Assembly (NCBI GenBank): GCA_027604185.1
Contig: JADGKB010000021.1
Span: 62,001 to 126,000 of the forward strand
Length of the DNA: 64,000 nucleotides
Reading direction: 5' to 3'
Source of the DNA: Boothiomyces macroporosus
Lineage: Eukaryota; Chytridiomycota; Chytridiomycetes; Rhizophydiales; Terramycetaceae
The translations under genes and the position numbers were made by a program. The notes under the pieces are model-generated. The model searched no databases, was not told where the DNA came from, and saw only the letters and a program-made list of their open reading frames with translations. Shown here one piece after another: positions 31,930 through 44,345 of the stretch (positions are counted from its first letter, which is position 1; each line of letters opens with the position of its first letter).

Positions 31930-34838
31930 TTATTTACAATGAAAATGTACGATCTTTCCATCTATTTGAACAAAGTTGGTGGGCGTAATGGATAGCTTAC
32001 ATACATTGCATAGAGTATTGCCTAGAGTTACCGGAGTCCGTTGCTGAGCTTTCAATAATTCCTTCCTGGCCTACAATTAATAGCGTTTACGTTTAAATTG
32101 ACAACCTTGACGAGGGAATAATCCATATTAAGAGCGTTTCTTTTCGTAACAGATTTGCGTGTGTTCCACTGTAGCACTTTATCCAAAATACCTACAGACC
32201 AGTTCCCGGGAAGACTTTCTAGCATCCAAATAATGTCCAAATCTGCCCTATGCCTATTGATTACATGAATTACATATTCAGAAAAATTTATCCTGGATTA
32301 ACTATGATTACTCTGCTTTCAAGCACTCTTCAATTAACTGGTGGATATATTCCATCTCTCCTTCAGCTGAAACAATATATTCATAGGCACCAACTGGATC
32401 ATGGATATTTTGCACATAATACGTAATAATTTCATTGGTGTTTTTCTCCTTGATATATATTGCCAGTTGTTCGAAATGAAATGGAACCTGTTGGCTCTGG
32501 ATTAATTCAAGTATGGCGCTACTATCCACTTTTGAATTCTTTGTGAAATGGAAAAAATGTAATTTTGCAAGACAAAACGGATCTCTTCGTTGATCTAGGA
32601 AATTGATATAGGATATGTAGTTTTCAGAATGTAAAAATAGATTTTCGGTTTCTTCAGTCAATGTTGGCGTTGATAATCGGAATACTTCTTCCAGGTATAT
32701 TATTGCTAGTTTGGTATTTAGCTGGATGTCATCAATCGACTTTTCCAAAATTAGATATTCCAGATATTTTCTGCGTGCTTTTGATCCAAATGTATCAAGA
32801 TAGTCTAATACCTCGTCTTTATCAAATAGATCATCTTTTCTTTCAGTGAAAATCTTTTCAAAAAACAGTTACCTGCACACCTCTGGTTGGATCTCTCCGG
32901 AGTACCCAGTTACTGTATTTTAAAACAACTTCTTTGTCTTCCAACTCTTTCAGATAGTCTACTATTTCTGAGATACCTTTAAAATCCGGGTCGACGTATT
33001 CCCCCAAAGTAATCCTGGAATTAATTAATAGTACTTTATCCACAAATCCAAAACATTCTTTGATTGATTTTGTTTCTTGTAAATCAGTGAAAGAGCATAA
33101 AACTTTTTATGTTTTTCAAGAAATGATTCAAATTCCTTTGTATCACAATAGTTTTCTGAACTAATTAGCTTGTACAATTGCTCCATGTTTACGATTGTGT
33201 ACAATTTGAATAGTGCGGTATCAATATGCTCTCTATGGGACTGAAAGGTGTCTATCATCCTGGCATATTCCAGGTAATCGATAAGAAGCTTGTTTGAGAG
33301 GTGAAAGGTTGTTTCAATCAGTTCTTGCTTTGATTTCATGCCGTTGAGACTTTTTTCTTTTTTAAAATAGCTTTTGACTATATTAGTATTGCTTACTGAT
33401 GCTATCTATCGATTCCAGTTTTTTTACTAATTCAACTAATGGTGAGTCTATTTCTTCAAGCAATTTTTTTTCAGGTTTGATGTCATACAATGAAATAAGC
33501 AATCTTGGATCAGTATTTCCTCTCCGAAAATGGTCAACCGCTTTGTCAAAGTTTACATTTTCCAAATAATAAAAGGCTGCTCTAATATGGAATTGTGCTC
33601 TCCTTTGTAACTAAATTAACTTTGGTTATACCTGCGCCAGAGATTCTTCTCCATTGCTCATTTTATCTAGCAGAACAACTGCTTCTTCAATTTGATTAGA
33701 TTCAAACAATTCCTCCAATTGCACATCCCAGGGGAGCATCATTAACCCCAAAATATCTGTAGCTGTTCCAATAATCACTTGGACTGCTCCGCCATATTCT
33801 GTGTTTCCATCAGTTTCAGAATTCAAATCCATTGGATAGGACGCGAGAGTTAGAAATTTTGGTGGTTGAGTTGTGGGTAAATCTATAGATTGCACTAAAC
33901 TCTGTGTCTCCAGATTATGAATTTGTACTGATGCATTTTTGAGGAGGGATATTATGTAAGGATACTGGAATTCTTCTTTAGTATTATCTACCTATCGATA
34001 TTGGTACTACTGGCCATTGCAGAGTTCCTCTGATTGGATCTCCATTTGACGAGATGAATACACCAATACCAAACCCTTGCGCAGATGCAGTAACCAGCAA
34101 AAATTCGTTTTCTGAAATATTTATAACAATTGGCGCAAGTACATCCGAGTCGTAGGGAAATAGAGGCGTGATTTTGTTTGTTTTCAGCGATACTAGATTG
34201 TAAACTTTGGTGTCTGCTGCACAAATATTTCCCCAGAACTGAGAGAGCATCTATGTGAATAGTTGGTTACCACCGCGCCCCCTTCCATCGGAATGTTCTT
34301 TTTCAAGTTTAGTTTCTCATCCAATTCAAAATACGATATTCCCCTTCTACTAGATACACTGAGTCCTATTGGTGATTTGATATTCTTGTCCATACAAAAT
34401 GATAAAACTCCCTTAAGCGGCGAAATATTAGTCAGAGTTAAATTATGATCCAAGTTATAAAAATTCAAGGATGCATCTACAGTTAATCAAAGCTACCAGT
34501 CAGGATAAGCAATTTGGACTCTGACGGAACAGCAATGATTTTTGAACAGCTCGTTTTCCCAACGACAATTCTCTTCAGCAACATTGAATTAACCTTGAAT
34601 TAAAAGTAAATACGTGACTATCCTTTGCCAGTAAATTTCCTAGACTGTAATGGGCGACTGTTCCATCAGATAGTCCCACGTATAGATCCGATCCACAAAG
34701 CTCTCCCCCTTCAAATTTAATTGATTGTTGCTCCTGATTCCAAAATGACGGTGCAAGTCTTGATAATGCATTTGAGTTTTGTACTTCGGCATTACTCACT
34801 GGTTCTAGGGTGATCCTCACCACCACGAATGGTTTCAT
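31930..34838 (-). CDS. Vps39/TGFBRAP1 (Vps3)-family HOPS/CORVET subunit
   Basis: Eleven exons with ten introns of 19-21 nt (34594-34613, 34477-34496, 34251-34270, 33973-33991, 33611-33631, 33378-33396, 33015-33034, 32854-32872, 32293-32311, 32071-32090) give about 903 residues. An N-terminal CNH-type propeller ends near YPYIISLLKNASVQIHNLE. A long alpha-solenoid follows, with the family block NWVLRRDPTRGVQIF, then LEYLILE. It ends in the Vps39_2 zinc-binding region, TLCNVCKLSI and IVHFHC. Known role: Rab-binding tether for endosome/vacuole fusion. Whether it is Vps39 or Vps3 cannot be decided by eye. The 33973 acceptor has an alternative AG three bases earlier. Confidence 0.85.
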
Positions 34839-35081
34839 TCTTGGATTAGCAAAAATAAAAATTAAAGTGGAAAGCAAGAAATATTGCAATTACATAATAG
34901 AAATAGAAATCATCAGGTTCTCTAGCATGGCTAGTAATTGCTTGATTCATTTTCTTAGGAGCCGCTTTCTGCCTACCATTCCCACTGAATAGCACTGCGA
35001 ATGAAATCATAGTCTAGCTGTATGATTTTTGTGAGTCAGATATCCCATAATTTCCCGTTCCCTGCTCTCAAAAAAATTCAA

Positions 35082-37460
35082 ATGAGCAATCTTGAAAAAT
35101 TGTTTATAGGCATTGGACTTACAGAACAAAAGGCTAAAGAAACCGCAGCAAACAAAAAGCTTGCGCCTAATTTGGAAACTGTGATTGGGCATGCAAATGC
35201 AACAGGAGGAGTGGAAAAAGCCAAGGGTGCGTTGCTGTATACTCTTGCTTCCACTTGCACTAAAAATACTCTTGCTCACCTTCCATACATAGCGAAAGCC
35301 ATTGCGGATGACCGATTGACCACAGGCGATCAAGTATCAGGTATTTCAGCTTTGATTTTCAGCTGCCATCAAATTTTGCGATAAAGCACAAAAATTCACT
35401 GATAAGGAATTTAACGAAGCGTGCGGTGTTGGTAATATCATTTAATTCCAGGTGTTGTTGTTACTAGAGAAGAAATTAACAAAGCTGTCAAGGAGTTATT
35501 CGTTAAAAAGAAGGCGGATTTAGATGCAAAGAGATATCAAATGCTTGGTGTGTTATTGGGTGCCTTGAGAAACGAATTGAGATGGGCCAATCCAATGTTT
35601 GTGAAGGAAGAGCTGGATGCGCAGTTACTAGCCTACTTGGGCCCAAAGGATGAACGTGATGATTTGAAAGCTTTGGTAAAGCATCACTAATTTCAGAAAA
35701 AGAAGGAAAAGGCTGCTAAAGCAGCTGATCCTGTGGCAGCTGTGGAGCCAAATAACAAGGTTGAAGATATCGCAAAAAGCTTAAAGTACGTATTCGAAGG
35801 AGAATTGGCTCGTCTTCATAAACCGGGAGAGAACCCTCAAATCAATCCAAAATTGATGAAAGAACATTTGAAAAGAACTGGCGGAAAAGTTGTAACCCGT
35901 TTCCCTCCAGAACCAAATGGATACTTGCATATTGGGCACTCTAAAGCTATCAATATTAATTTTGGTTATGCCAAAGCCCACAATGGAATTACATATTTAC
36001 GTTATGATGATACAAATCCAGAAGCTGAAGAAGGTGAATACTTTGATGCGATTTTGGACACTGTCAAGTGGTTAGGGTTTGAACCATACAAGGTTACTTA
36101 TTCTTCCGATCATTTCCAAAGACTATACGAATTAGCTGTTGAACTTATCAAAAAGGACAAGGCTTATGTGTGTATGTGTACCCCAGAAGAAATGAAAGAG
36201 CATCGAGGAGGGGAACAAAAAGGACCTAGATCAGACTGCATTCACAGAAACCGTCCAATCAAAGAATCACTTGAAGAATTTGAAAAAATGAAAAACGGAA
36301 AGTATCCTGAAGGAGTTGCTACCCTAAGAATGAAGATGGATATGCAAAACCCTAACCCACAATTCTGGGACTTGGTTGCTTACAGAGTGCTGTATACTCC
36401 TCATCACCGTACTGGAAAGGATTGGTGCATTTATCCAACTTATGATTACACTCATTGTCTTTGCGATTCATTTGAAGATATCACTCATTCAATGTGTACA
36501 ACTGAATTCCAACTTTCAAGAGAATCCTACTATTGGCTAGTTGATGCTTTAGAAGTATATAAGCCTGTACAATGGGAATATGGTCGATTAAGTTTGACGA
36601 ATACTGTTTTATCAAAGAGAAAGCTCAACACTTTGGTAACTGATCGACACGTAAACGGTTGGGATGATCCAAGATTGTACACTATTGCATCGATTAGAAG
36701 AAGAGGTTTTACCCCCGAAGCAGTGAACGCATTCGTTCGTGAACTTGGGGTTACCACTGCAAACACTGTGATACCGGTAGAAAGACTTGAAAACTATGTT
36801 CGTAATCACTTGAATGATATTGCACCTCGTTTGTTTTTGTTGACTGAGCCACTAAAGTTGACAATTACCAATGTTGACCCATCATTTACTTTAGATTGTG
36901 TGATTAACGCAAAGGTTTCAAACTCTGACAAGGACCGTGTTCTTAAATTCTCCAGAACAATCTACATTGATGCCAGTGATTTCAAAGAATCAGAAGATCC
37001 AAACTTTTATCGTCTTTCCCCTGGCAAATCTGTTGGATTGCTTAGTGTTCCATATCCAATTACATGCACCGGATTCAAGAAAGACAAGAATGGAAAGATT
37101 GTTGAAGTTACTGCATTCTACGAAACAATAGCGCAAATCAAACCAAAGACCTATATTCAATGGTTAAGCGACGCAAACTCGGTAAATGTAGAAACACGTC
37201 TATATGATAAGCTTTTCCTGCACGCCAATCCTCAATCCAAAGAAGAGGTTCCAAATGGTTGGTTGAGTGATCTCAATCCAAACTCTTTGGAGATCATTAA
37301 AAACGCAAAGATTGAATCTTCAATTGCGGATAAACCAGTCGGATTCAAGTTCCAAGCCGTCAGAGTTGGATACTTTTGCATTGATAAGGATTCTGCCAAG
37401 AATCACTTGGTTATTAACCGTACTGTAACTTTGAAGGAGGACAACAAAAAGTCTGCTTGA
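35082..37460 (+). CDS. QARS: Glutaminyl-tRNA synthetase
   Basis: Four exons (introns 35341-35362, 35432-35451, 35676-35696) encode 771 residues. The eukaryotic N-terminal appended domain (about 1-200) is present. The class-I catalytic domain has RFPPEPNGYLHIGHSKA (HIGH motif) and the KMSKS equivalent VLSKRKL; the C-terminal anticodon-binding beta-barrels close with VGYFCIDKDS. Known role: cytosolic charging of tRNA-Gln. All three introns lie in the N-terminal quarter; the remaining 1,764 nt is one exon. The stop TGA overlaps an AATAAA (TGAATAAA). Confidence 0.96.
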
Positions 37461-37559
37461 ATAAAGTTCTTCAATACTATTTTTAAGTTTGGTCTAAATT
37501 TAATTCTGATTGGCCCATTTCAAACTTTTATTGGAGGGAAAAATTAACTTTTTTCTTTC

Positions 37560-39237
37560 ATGTCCAGATATTTGAAAATCACAAAGAGGATAGGCTTGAT
37601 TGGAGGGATCGGAGTAGCTGGATGGGCCTTGGACAAATACTTTTACTATTCCACCATCCAGCGAAACGTTAAAACTCTTGTAACAGGAGTGATAATTTCG
37701 ATCGATTACAAACTGAATTTCAATGAACATTCAGATATCAACGCATTGCATACAAGGGTTGCGAATTTGATTTTGGATTTATGCAAAAACAATGGAGGGC
37801 TGTACATTAAATTCGGACAACAAATTGCATCGGTTCCAGTTCTACCACCTCAGTACAATATTTTTAAAGCGTTATTTGATAATGCTCCTTGTGTTGAAAA
37901 GAAAGTTGTGGAAAGGATATTTCTGGAGGAATTTGGAACACTTGCGCAAAATATCTATGAGGATTTCGATTATGAAGCAATTGCGAGTGCATCAATTGCA
38001 CAGGTTCACAAAGCAAAGTTAAAAGACGGAACGGTTGTTGCAGTTAAAGTTCAAAAACCAGAAATTCAAAAGCAGATTTATTGGGACATGATCTGTTATC
38101 GCGTCGTGATTTACGCTTTGGAAAAGCTGTTTGATTTGCCACTGTATTGGTCTGCGGATTATATTGAATTCCATCTGCGTCAAGTAAATCTATTTAAATG
38201 CAGGAAACTGATTTTATTAATGAAGCAAAGAATGCCGAGATATGTCAGCATCACATTAATCAGACGGATTTGAAAAAGTATGTGCATGTACCCAAAGTAT
38301 ACCATGAGTATTCGACCAAACGGGTAATGACTACCGAGTGGATAGATGGATTTTCGTTGGCTAAAAAACAAGAGCTTGTGGATAACAACATATCCCTCCC
38401 GTTTGTAATGGATACAATCGTCAAAGTGTTTGCAGATGTACTTTATACTAATTGTAGCAAATATTTAGAGTAGGATTTGTCCATTGCGACCCGCATCCTG
38501 GTAATATATTGGTCAGGAAAACCAATGGAGCTCCTCAAGTGGTATTACTAGATCACGGTTTATACGTCAGATGTACACCAAAGTTTGTTGATGAGTATGC
38601 AACCTTTTGGAAATCTTTGTTTAGCTTAGACATTGATGCCTCTTCAAGAATAGCAAAGAGTTGGGGAATAGAGGATTTGAATGTTATTGCCACTGCAACT
38701 CTAGCAAGACCCTGGAGAGCAGGAAAGCCAATACATTCCACAAAAACAACAATTACTGATCTATTTGAGGCACAAAAGAATTCAAAGAATCGTCTTTCAA
38801 AGTTTTTAAAGAACACGGAATCCCTCCCTAAAGAATTGATATTCGTTGGCAGAAATTTAAAGTAAGGACAATTTAACTGTAGCTGCGTGAGGGCAAACAA
38901 CAAAATGCTTGGATCACCGGTAAACAGAATCAACATCATGGCAAATTGTGCTGCAGAGAACGCTGGTTTGAAATGGCAAACGAGCGGGAATACATTTAGA
39001 GGCGAAGAATATGGACTATGGAATCATCTTAAAAGCGGGTTCAGTAAGTTGATGTTCCAAACTACACTGGCCATGATTTCTTTGTCATTCAAAATTACGC
39101 AAATATTCCAATATCTAGGAAAGCTAATAAGTGGTAAAGGAAGTGGATTTGAAGATGTTATGGATAGTAACATGAGAAGGAATTTGGAATCCATGTTCCC
39201 GGGAATGAATATAAATGAATCCGCATTTGACGGCTAA
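37560..39237 (+). CDS. ABC1/UbiB atypical kinase, ADCK1/MCP2 type
   Basis: Four exons (introns 38184-38203, 38438-38457, 38862-38882) encode 538 residues. Motifs of the ABC1 family are intact: KFGQQIAS (the KxGQ motif), ASIAQVHKA, VAVKVQKP (lysine), EARNA-like NEAKNAE, and the nucleotide loop VHCDPHPGNI with LLDHG. An N-terminal hydrophobic segment (LIGGIGVAGWAL) fits an inner-membrane anchor. The order and the ADCK1-like ends point to the MCP2/ADCK1 branch linked to mitochondrial lipid homeostasis rather than Coq8; I am less sure of the branch than of the family. Confidence 0.9.
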
Positions 39238-39876
39238 TAAAGCAACTCCAATAGATGTATTTGTTAGGATTATTGTAACACAAAAATATTGTGTACAAAA
39301 CACAACAGCGGCCCATACATCAATACTGTATATCTCTAATTTGGATAAATCAGTCTGTAATTAAAGATAAACAAATCAAAGTTGAGTGGAGCATTATTCC
39401 TCATGAACAGTCTCACCATATGTTTTAAAAATCGTTCCTGTGGTAGTAACTGAGTTGAAATAATAATTATAAAGAGACAGTAACAAGGTATAAATACAGG
39501 TCCTTGGTAGATAATAATTCTGCCAGAGCCAATTCGGTCTTTAGCCAGTTCAGTGCTATGGGAACATGGAACCTAGCGTGAGACAGAGGAAATATCTAGA
39601 ATTCACCGCATCTCCAGTTTCTAAATATCAAATGAGTGAAAATAGCTCATTTCCGCGTGAAAATCATGTGATGATGATTAGGAAGGTTACTACTACACAG
39701 TAGAATTACCATAGAACCAGCTCCATAATTGTGAGGGGTTGCCAAGATTATCCGGTAAGGCATACGTTAATACAAAGTGTGAATTTTCTTTGTTCCAATG
39801 GGTGAACGTTTTTCCAGCCCTAGCCCTCATTCTTACTTTTGAGGTGGGTGACTATGAAAATTTTTATCTTTTAAAA
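39238..39876. other. Intergenic, 639 bp
   Basis: Upstream of cytochrome c. The ADCK-type gene's stop is followed directly by AATAAA. No coding frame with support. A GTGATGATGATT word near 39669 resembles a C box, but I find no CTGA partner with a stem, so I do not call an RNA. Long upstream regions are unusual in this window and may hold regulation of cytochrome c. Confidence 0.45.
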
Positions 39877-40253
39877 ATGGGTGATATTCCAGCTGGTAAA
39901 TGTTTGCATTTACATTATAGGAAATGTTGCAAACGGTGCTAAATTATTCAAAACTCGTTGCGCTCAATGCCACGTTGTAGAGGCAGGTGCTCCACACAAA
40001 GTCGGACCAAATCTTAACGGTTTATTCAAAAGACAATCAGGTACTGCTGATGGATATTCATACTCTGCTGCTATGACTGGAAAGTCTGTCAAATGGGACG
40101 AAAAGGAAATGTTTATCTACCTCGAAAACCCAAAGAAATACGTTCCTGGAACCAAGATGGTCTTTGCCGGATTCAAGAAGCCACAAGACCGTGCTGGTAA
40201 TTCAATCGCTAAACATAGATGTCATTGCTTATTTGAAGGAAGCAACCAACTAA
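39877..40253 (+). CDS. CYC1: Cytochrome c
   Basis: Three exons: 19 nt, then introns 39896-39920 (25 nt) and 40197-40218 (22 nt). The 109-residue product has the heme-attachment motif [20 protein letters not shown], the KYVPGTKM segment with the axial methionine, and a C-terminal VIAYLKEAT helix. Known role: mobile electron carrier between complexes III and IV in the intermembrane space. The last exon contributes only 11 codons. Elongin C starts 72 bp after its stop. Confidence 0.97.
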
Positions 40254-40324
40254 ATTTTCAATTAATAAACCAGAGAGTTTTAAACCATTCGCGCATGAAA
40301 ATTTTTTTCAAATTCAATTTTCAG

Positions 40325-40633
40325 ATGAGCAGCGAGGAACAGTTGACAGTCAAGCTTATATCATCAGACATGTTTGAATTTATTATAGATAGGAAGTGCG
40401 CACTCGCTTCAGGAACTATAAAGAATCTGTTGTCTTCTCCCGGCCAATTTACCGAAAGTTTACAAAACGAGATTCACTTTAGAGATATCAAGGGAATAGT
40501 GTTGGAGAAGGTTTGTAAATACTTGTATTACAAAATTGAAAATTCCAATAATCTCGCCGATATACCAGAATTCCCAATTGAACCTGAAATCGCAATGGAG
40601 TTGCTGCACGCTTCGGATTTCTTGGAATGCTAA
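40325..40633 (+). CDS. ELOC: Elongin C
   Basis: Single exon, 102 residues. A Skp1/POZ-fold protein closely matching animal Elongin [65 protein letters not shown] start at the ATG at 40325; an upstream in-frame ATG (40295) adds a Phe-rich stretch unlike the family. Known role: adaptor in Cullin-2/5-type E3 ligases with Elongin B and BC-box proteins, and in Elongin A. Presence in this genome argues for an opisthokont with the full BC-box system. Confidence 0.95.
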   Translation: MSSEEQLTVKLISSDMFEFIIDRKCALASGTIKNLLSSPGQFTESLQNEIHFRDIKGIVLEKVCKYLYYKIENSNNLADIPEFPIEPEIAMELLHASDFLEC

Positions 40634-41027
40634 TATATGTTTTTAATTTCATCTTCTGGTGATTGATCAGATCCCGTATCCTTGTATCCGTTTTTCCTGG
40701 TGATTGAAGGGGAGATTCTCTAGAAATAGAATAAATCTAAAGGAATGACTCAATCAAAAAGTCTGTTGTTTGGGCACGCAATTTTCATCACATCATATGA
40801 TTCACATTCTAGAATCGCTCTTTCAGATAATCTCGCTTGGCACCACCGGTTAAACTTTCCCATGTCCTTGAGTAGCTTAAAATCCTTTCCAATGTTGATC
40901 TGATTGATCACAATAGTCTTTTTTCCTTTTAGGTTTCAAGTTGCCAAAACAGATTGGGGGGCTCTTCACAGTGAAACCATAACGTTGCACAGGGTTTCGA
41001 AAAGTTAGGAATTTTTTGAGACTCACC
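40634..41027. other. Intergenic, 394 bp
   Basis: Between Elongin C and the SEL1-repeat gene. No coding sequence accepted; minus-strand open frames at 40877-41111 are shadows without family resemblance. A short T-rich stretch precedes the ATG at 41028. Confidence 0.45.
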
Positions 41028-43085
41028 ATGCCATTCAATTTCTTCAAAAGGAGAGGAGCAATAGAAGGCAACTTGAATGAAGAATCTGTTCCTGAACCCA
41101 TATCTCAGCATCCTAGGAGAGGATCAAAGGAGGATCAGCTGCCTTTGGTGCCAATAGTTGATGGGGATAAATTGATCAAATTACAGGAATGGTTCGAAAT
41201 TGGAAATGAATTATTGTTAAATGGAAACAACGCAGAGGCGGTGGAATACCTTTCGAAAGCGGCAAAGGAGTTTGACGGACATGGAATGGCTTGTGTAATT
41301 ACTAACTTAATGGTAGGCATTACTGGGATTTTGTTTTGAATTTGGACTAGGTGTAGCTCATAATTACAAGGAAGCTGAAAGGTATTATCTGGTTGCCGCT
41401 GAAAAACAAAGTGCTTTGGCTTATGCTCGATTGTCCTTCCTAAGATATTACGGAAGGCCAGCTGTGTCAATAGATAGGGTAGAAGCAGAAGAATGGAAAG
41501 CTAAAGCAAACGAAGCTGGAGCTGAAACAGTTCGATGGCTAAGGACGGCAGCAGTAGAGTACAACATTGCGTCGGGTATTTGCTTTCTAATCCAGCACAT
41601 TATGCATATGGAGTTTGTTTTCACGATGGAACTGGAGTGGAAAAGAATTTGGATTTGGCATTCTATTATTACAAGCGATCAGCAGATTTACAAGAGCCTC
41701 GAGGTTTGGGAGTAGTCGGATACTGTTACGGAGAAGGACTTGGAGTACCAAAGGATGAGGATAAAGCAATTTACTATTACTCTTTGGCTGCCAATAAGGG
41801 AGAATCAGTGTCAATGTACAACTTGGGGTATTGTTACGAACAGGGACTTGGAGTTCAAAAGAACATGAAAGAAGTACATCCATTCTAATTCAGGCAATAT
41901 ATTGGTACCGAAAGTCTGCTAGTTATGGCAATTGCTACGCGCAGAATGCTCTGGGATACATTCATGAAGAGGGTCAAGGCGTTGAAAGAAATGAATTTCT
42001 CGCTGCAAAATATTACAAGCTGTCTGCCGAACAAGGATATCCATGGGCTCAATGCAACTATGCCTATTGTGTGCAAAACGGATTAGGAACTGAGAAAAAT
42101 GACGTTTTAGGATCCTTTTGGTATCACAAAGCAGCGGTACAGGGGCACTCAAGGTGACTAGATTGTTAATCTTTAGGGCTCAGCATAATCTGGGCCATTT
42201 ATATCAATATGGTCTTGGTACCGAAAAGGATCTCAAGAAAGCAATTGAGTGGTACAAGAGGTCTGCCGCAGCCGGTAATTGCTTTGCCTTGCATTCGCTT
42301 GGATACTGTAACCTATCTTTAAGAATTAGGCTATCAGAATGGCATTGGCGTTGAGTTGGACTTGGAAAAAGCCTTTGACTTATACCAACAATCTGCAAAA
42401 CTGGGGCATAATCCAGCTCAGCTCGTTCTAGGTATCAAGAGTTTTAACCTTAGCCAACTGTTATAGAAACGGAATCGGCACTGAAGTCAACGAGGGAAAA
42501 GCCTTTTATTGGATTGAACAATGTGCAAAAGGTGAAAGTGATGTCGCACAAAACACTTTGGGGCATCTATACGAAGAAGGGATCGGCTGTAAGCAAGATT
42601 ACGCAAAAGCGGCATATTGGTATCGCCAGAGTGCAAATCAGGGAAATTATTGGTAATTGGTTTATAACTCCAGGGCTCAAACCAACTTGGGTATTTTACT
42701 TACTGAAGGTCTTGGAGTCGAGCAAAATTTTGAAGAAGCATTCAAGTTGTTCCAACTAGCGGCAGAGCAGAAACATTCAAGAGCACAGATCAGATTAGCA
42801 GACTTGCTATTGGAAGGCAAAGGTTGCGAGCAAAATGCAGAAGAGGCTATATATTGGTATGGCGAAGCTGCTATGCAAGGATCTTCTGTTGCCATGTACA
42901 CGCTTGGTAAACTTCATGAAGAAGGCATTGGATGTACAGCTGACCTTGCTACTGCAATTGAATGGTACGAACGAGCCGCGCTAAGGGGTGACACTAGCGC
43001 TTCTGACAGACTGGTAGTTCTCGTCGCAAATTCTACTCTCCTGGATAATATTATAAGTTTTGGCCATGCTGCCCGTGCTGCGTAG
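41028..43085 (+). CDS. SEL1-repeat (TPR-like) protein
   Basis: Eight exons (introns 41295-41316, 41576-41595, 41874-41893, 42154-42176, 42308-42329, 42432-42453, 42653-42673; 20-23 nt) encode 635 residues. After a basic N-terminus, about 13 SEL1 repeats run to the end, each with the (A/Q)xxLGxxYxxGxGVxxN...A..WYxxAAxxG pattern, for example LGYIHEEGQGVERN and LGHLYQYGLGTEKD. No transmembrane segment or signal peptide seen. SEL1 proteins scaffold ER-associated degradation, chitin synthase activation (Skt5/Chs4) or signalling; nothing here decides between them. Several introns fall at similar points of the repeats. It ends 46 bp before MFAP1. Confidence 0.85.
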
Positions 43086-43131
43086 ATAATTTTTATAAAC
43101 TTTTTTTTAGAATTTTTTATCAATCTCTTTT

Positions 43132-44302
43132 ATGCCTCCAAAAATATATAGAAGAGGAGTAGTACCGGAAGGAGCAAAACTAGATGAAAGCTCATCTTCT
43201 GATTCTGAAAGCGAGCCAGAACAAATTCAGGAGCCGGTTAAAGTGGATCGCAGATTGCAGCGACTGCAACAAAAACCGTCAACCCAACAAAACGCAAGTT
43301 CACAAAAGGATGGTCAAGTGGATGAAGAGAGTGAAGAAGCAAGAAGACAGCGAATTAGGGAAAAGGCATTGGCCAGAAGAAAGGCAGAACAAACCACAGA
43401 GAAACAGGAGTTTGGACAAAAAATTGAAATTAAACCTGCAGCTAGAAAACCAGTAGCGCCTGCCGCTGCCCCCGCAACTCAAGAAGAGTCATCGGAGTAT
43501 ACCAGCGGGTCAGAGTCGGAGAGTGAAGAGGATGCATATCCTAAAAGAGTGTTATTGAAACCAGTTTTTGTTCCAAAGGATTCTAGAGAAACTATTTTGG
43601 AGCAGGAAAGATTAGCCAAAGAAGCTGAAGAGGCTGAAAAGAAAAGAAAAGAAATGCTGGAAGAGCGGAAGCAGGAATCATCAGAACTTGTAGTTGAACT
43701 ATTACGAAAGGAGATGGCTGAAGGTAATTTCTGAATTTATAATAGCGGAGCAGCAGATGGATCGCATGCTGATAGACGATACAGATGGTGTTGACGAAGA
43801 AGCAGAAGAATTGGCTTGGAAAATTAGAGAGCTATCAAGAATCAAACGAGATCGAGAGGAGCGAGAAATGAGATTGGTGGATCAAGACGATATTGAGAGG
43901 AGAAGAGAGATGACTGATGAGCAAGTGCTGGAAGAAAACAAAGCAGATGGCAAAATTGGGGTGGAAAAGACTAAATATCGTTTCTTGCAAAAGTATTACC
44001 ACAAAGGCGCTTTCTATGTTGGCGAGGGTAAAGTTGGAGAAGCACTTGCTAAAACTGACGAAGCGGCGCCTACTGCTCAAGATATGGCAGACAGAACTGC
44101 CATGCCATCAGTATTACAGGTGAAAAACTTTGGTATGAGAAGCCGAACAAAATACACACATTTAACTGATCAAGATACAACCGGGTTTGATGCGGCTTGG
44201 TCCAAACCAGAAAACTTTAGCTCCTCAATACAGCAAAGAATGGGAGGGATGAAATCTGGATTTACGAAGCCTGCTACCAAAAAACGCAAGACAGAAAACT
44301 AA
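43132..44302 (+). CDS. MFAP1: Spliceosomal B-complex protein MFAP1
   Basis: Two exons (intron 43724-43745, 22 nt), 382 residues. The N-terminus is acidic/Glu-rich and disordered. The C-terminal MFAP1 domain is strongly conserved: KYRFLQKYYHKGAFYV, MPSVLQVKNFGMRSRTKYTHL, DTTGFDAAW. Known role: B-complex protein associated with tri-snRNP activation, interacting with Prp38/Snu23. It is relevant that a genome with 20-nt introns keeps this full-length spliceosomal factor. Confidence 0.95.
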
Positions 44303-44345
44303 TATTTTCATATCTACGCCTGTGAATAAATATAATGTAGCGCAA

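Noticed and set aside
32308..32310. TAA at 32308-32310 as the end of the Vps39-family gene
   Set aside because: A 19-nt intron (32293-32311) removes it and joins a 115-residue C-terminal region with the family's zinc-binding motif.
39650..39720. C/D snoRNA in the cytochrome c upstream region (GTGATGATGATT)
   Set aside because: No CTGA box at suitable distance and no terminal stem.
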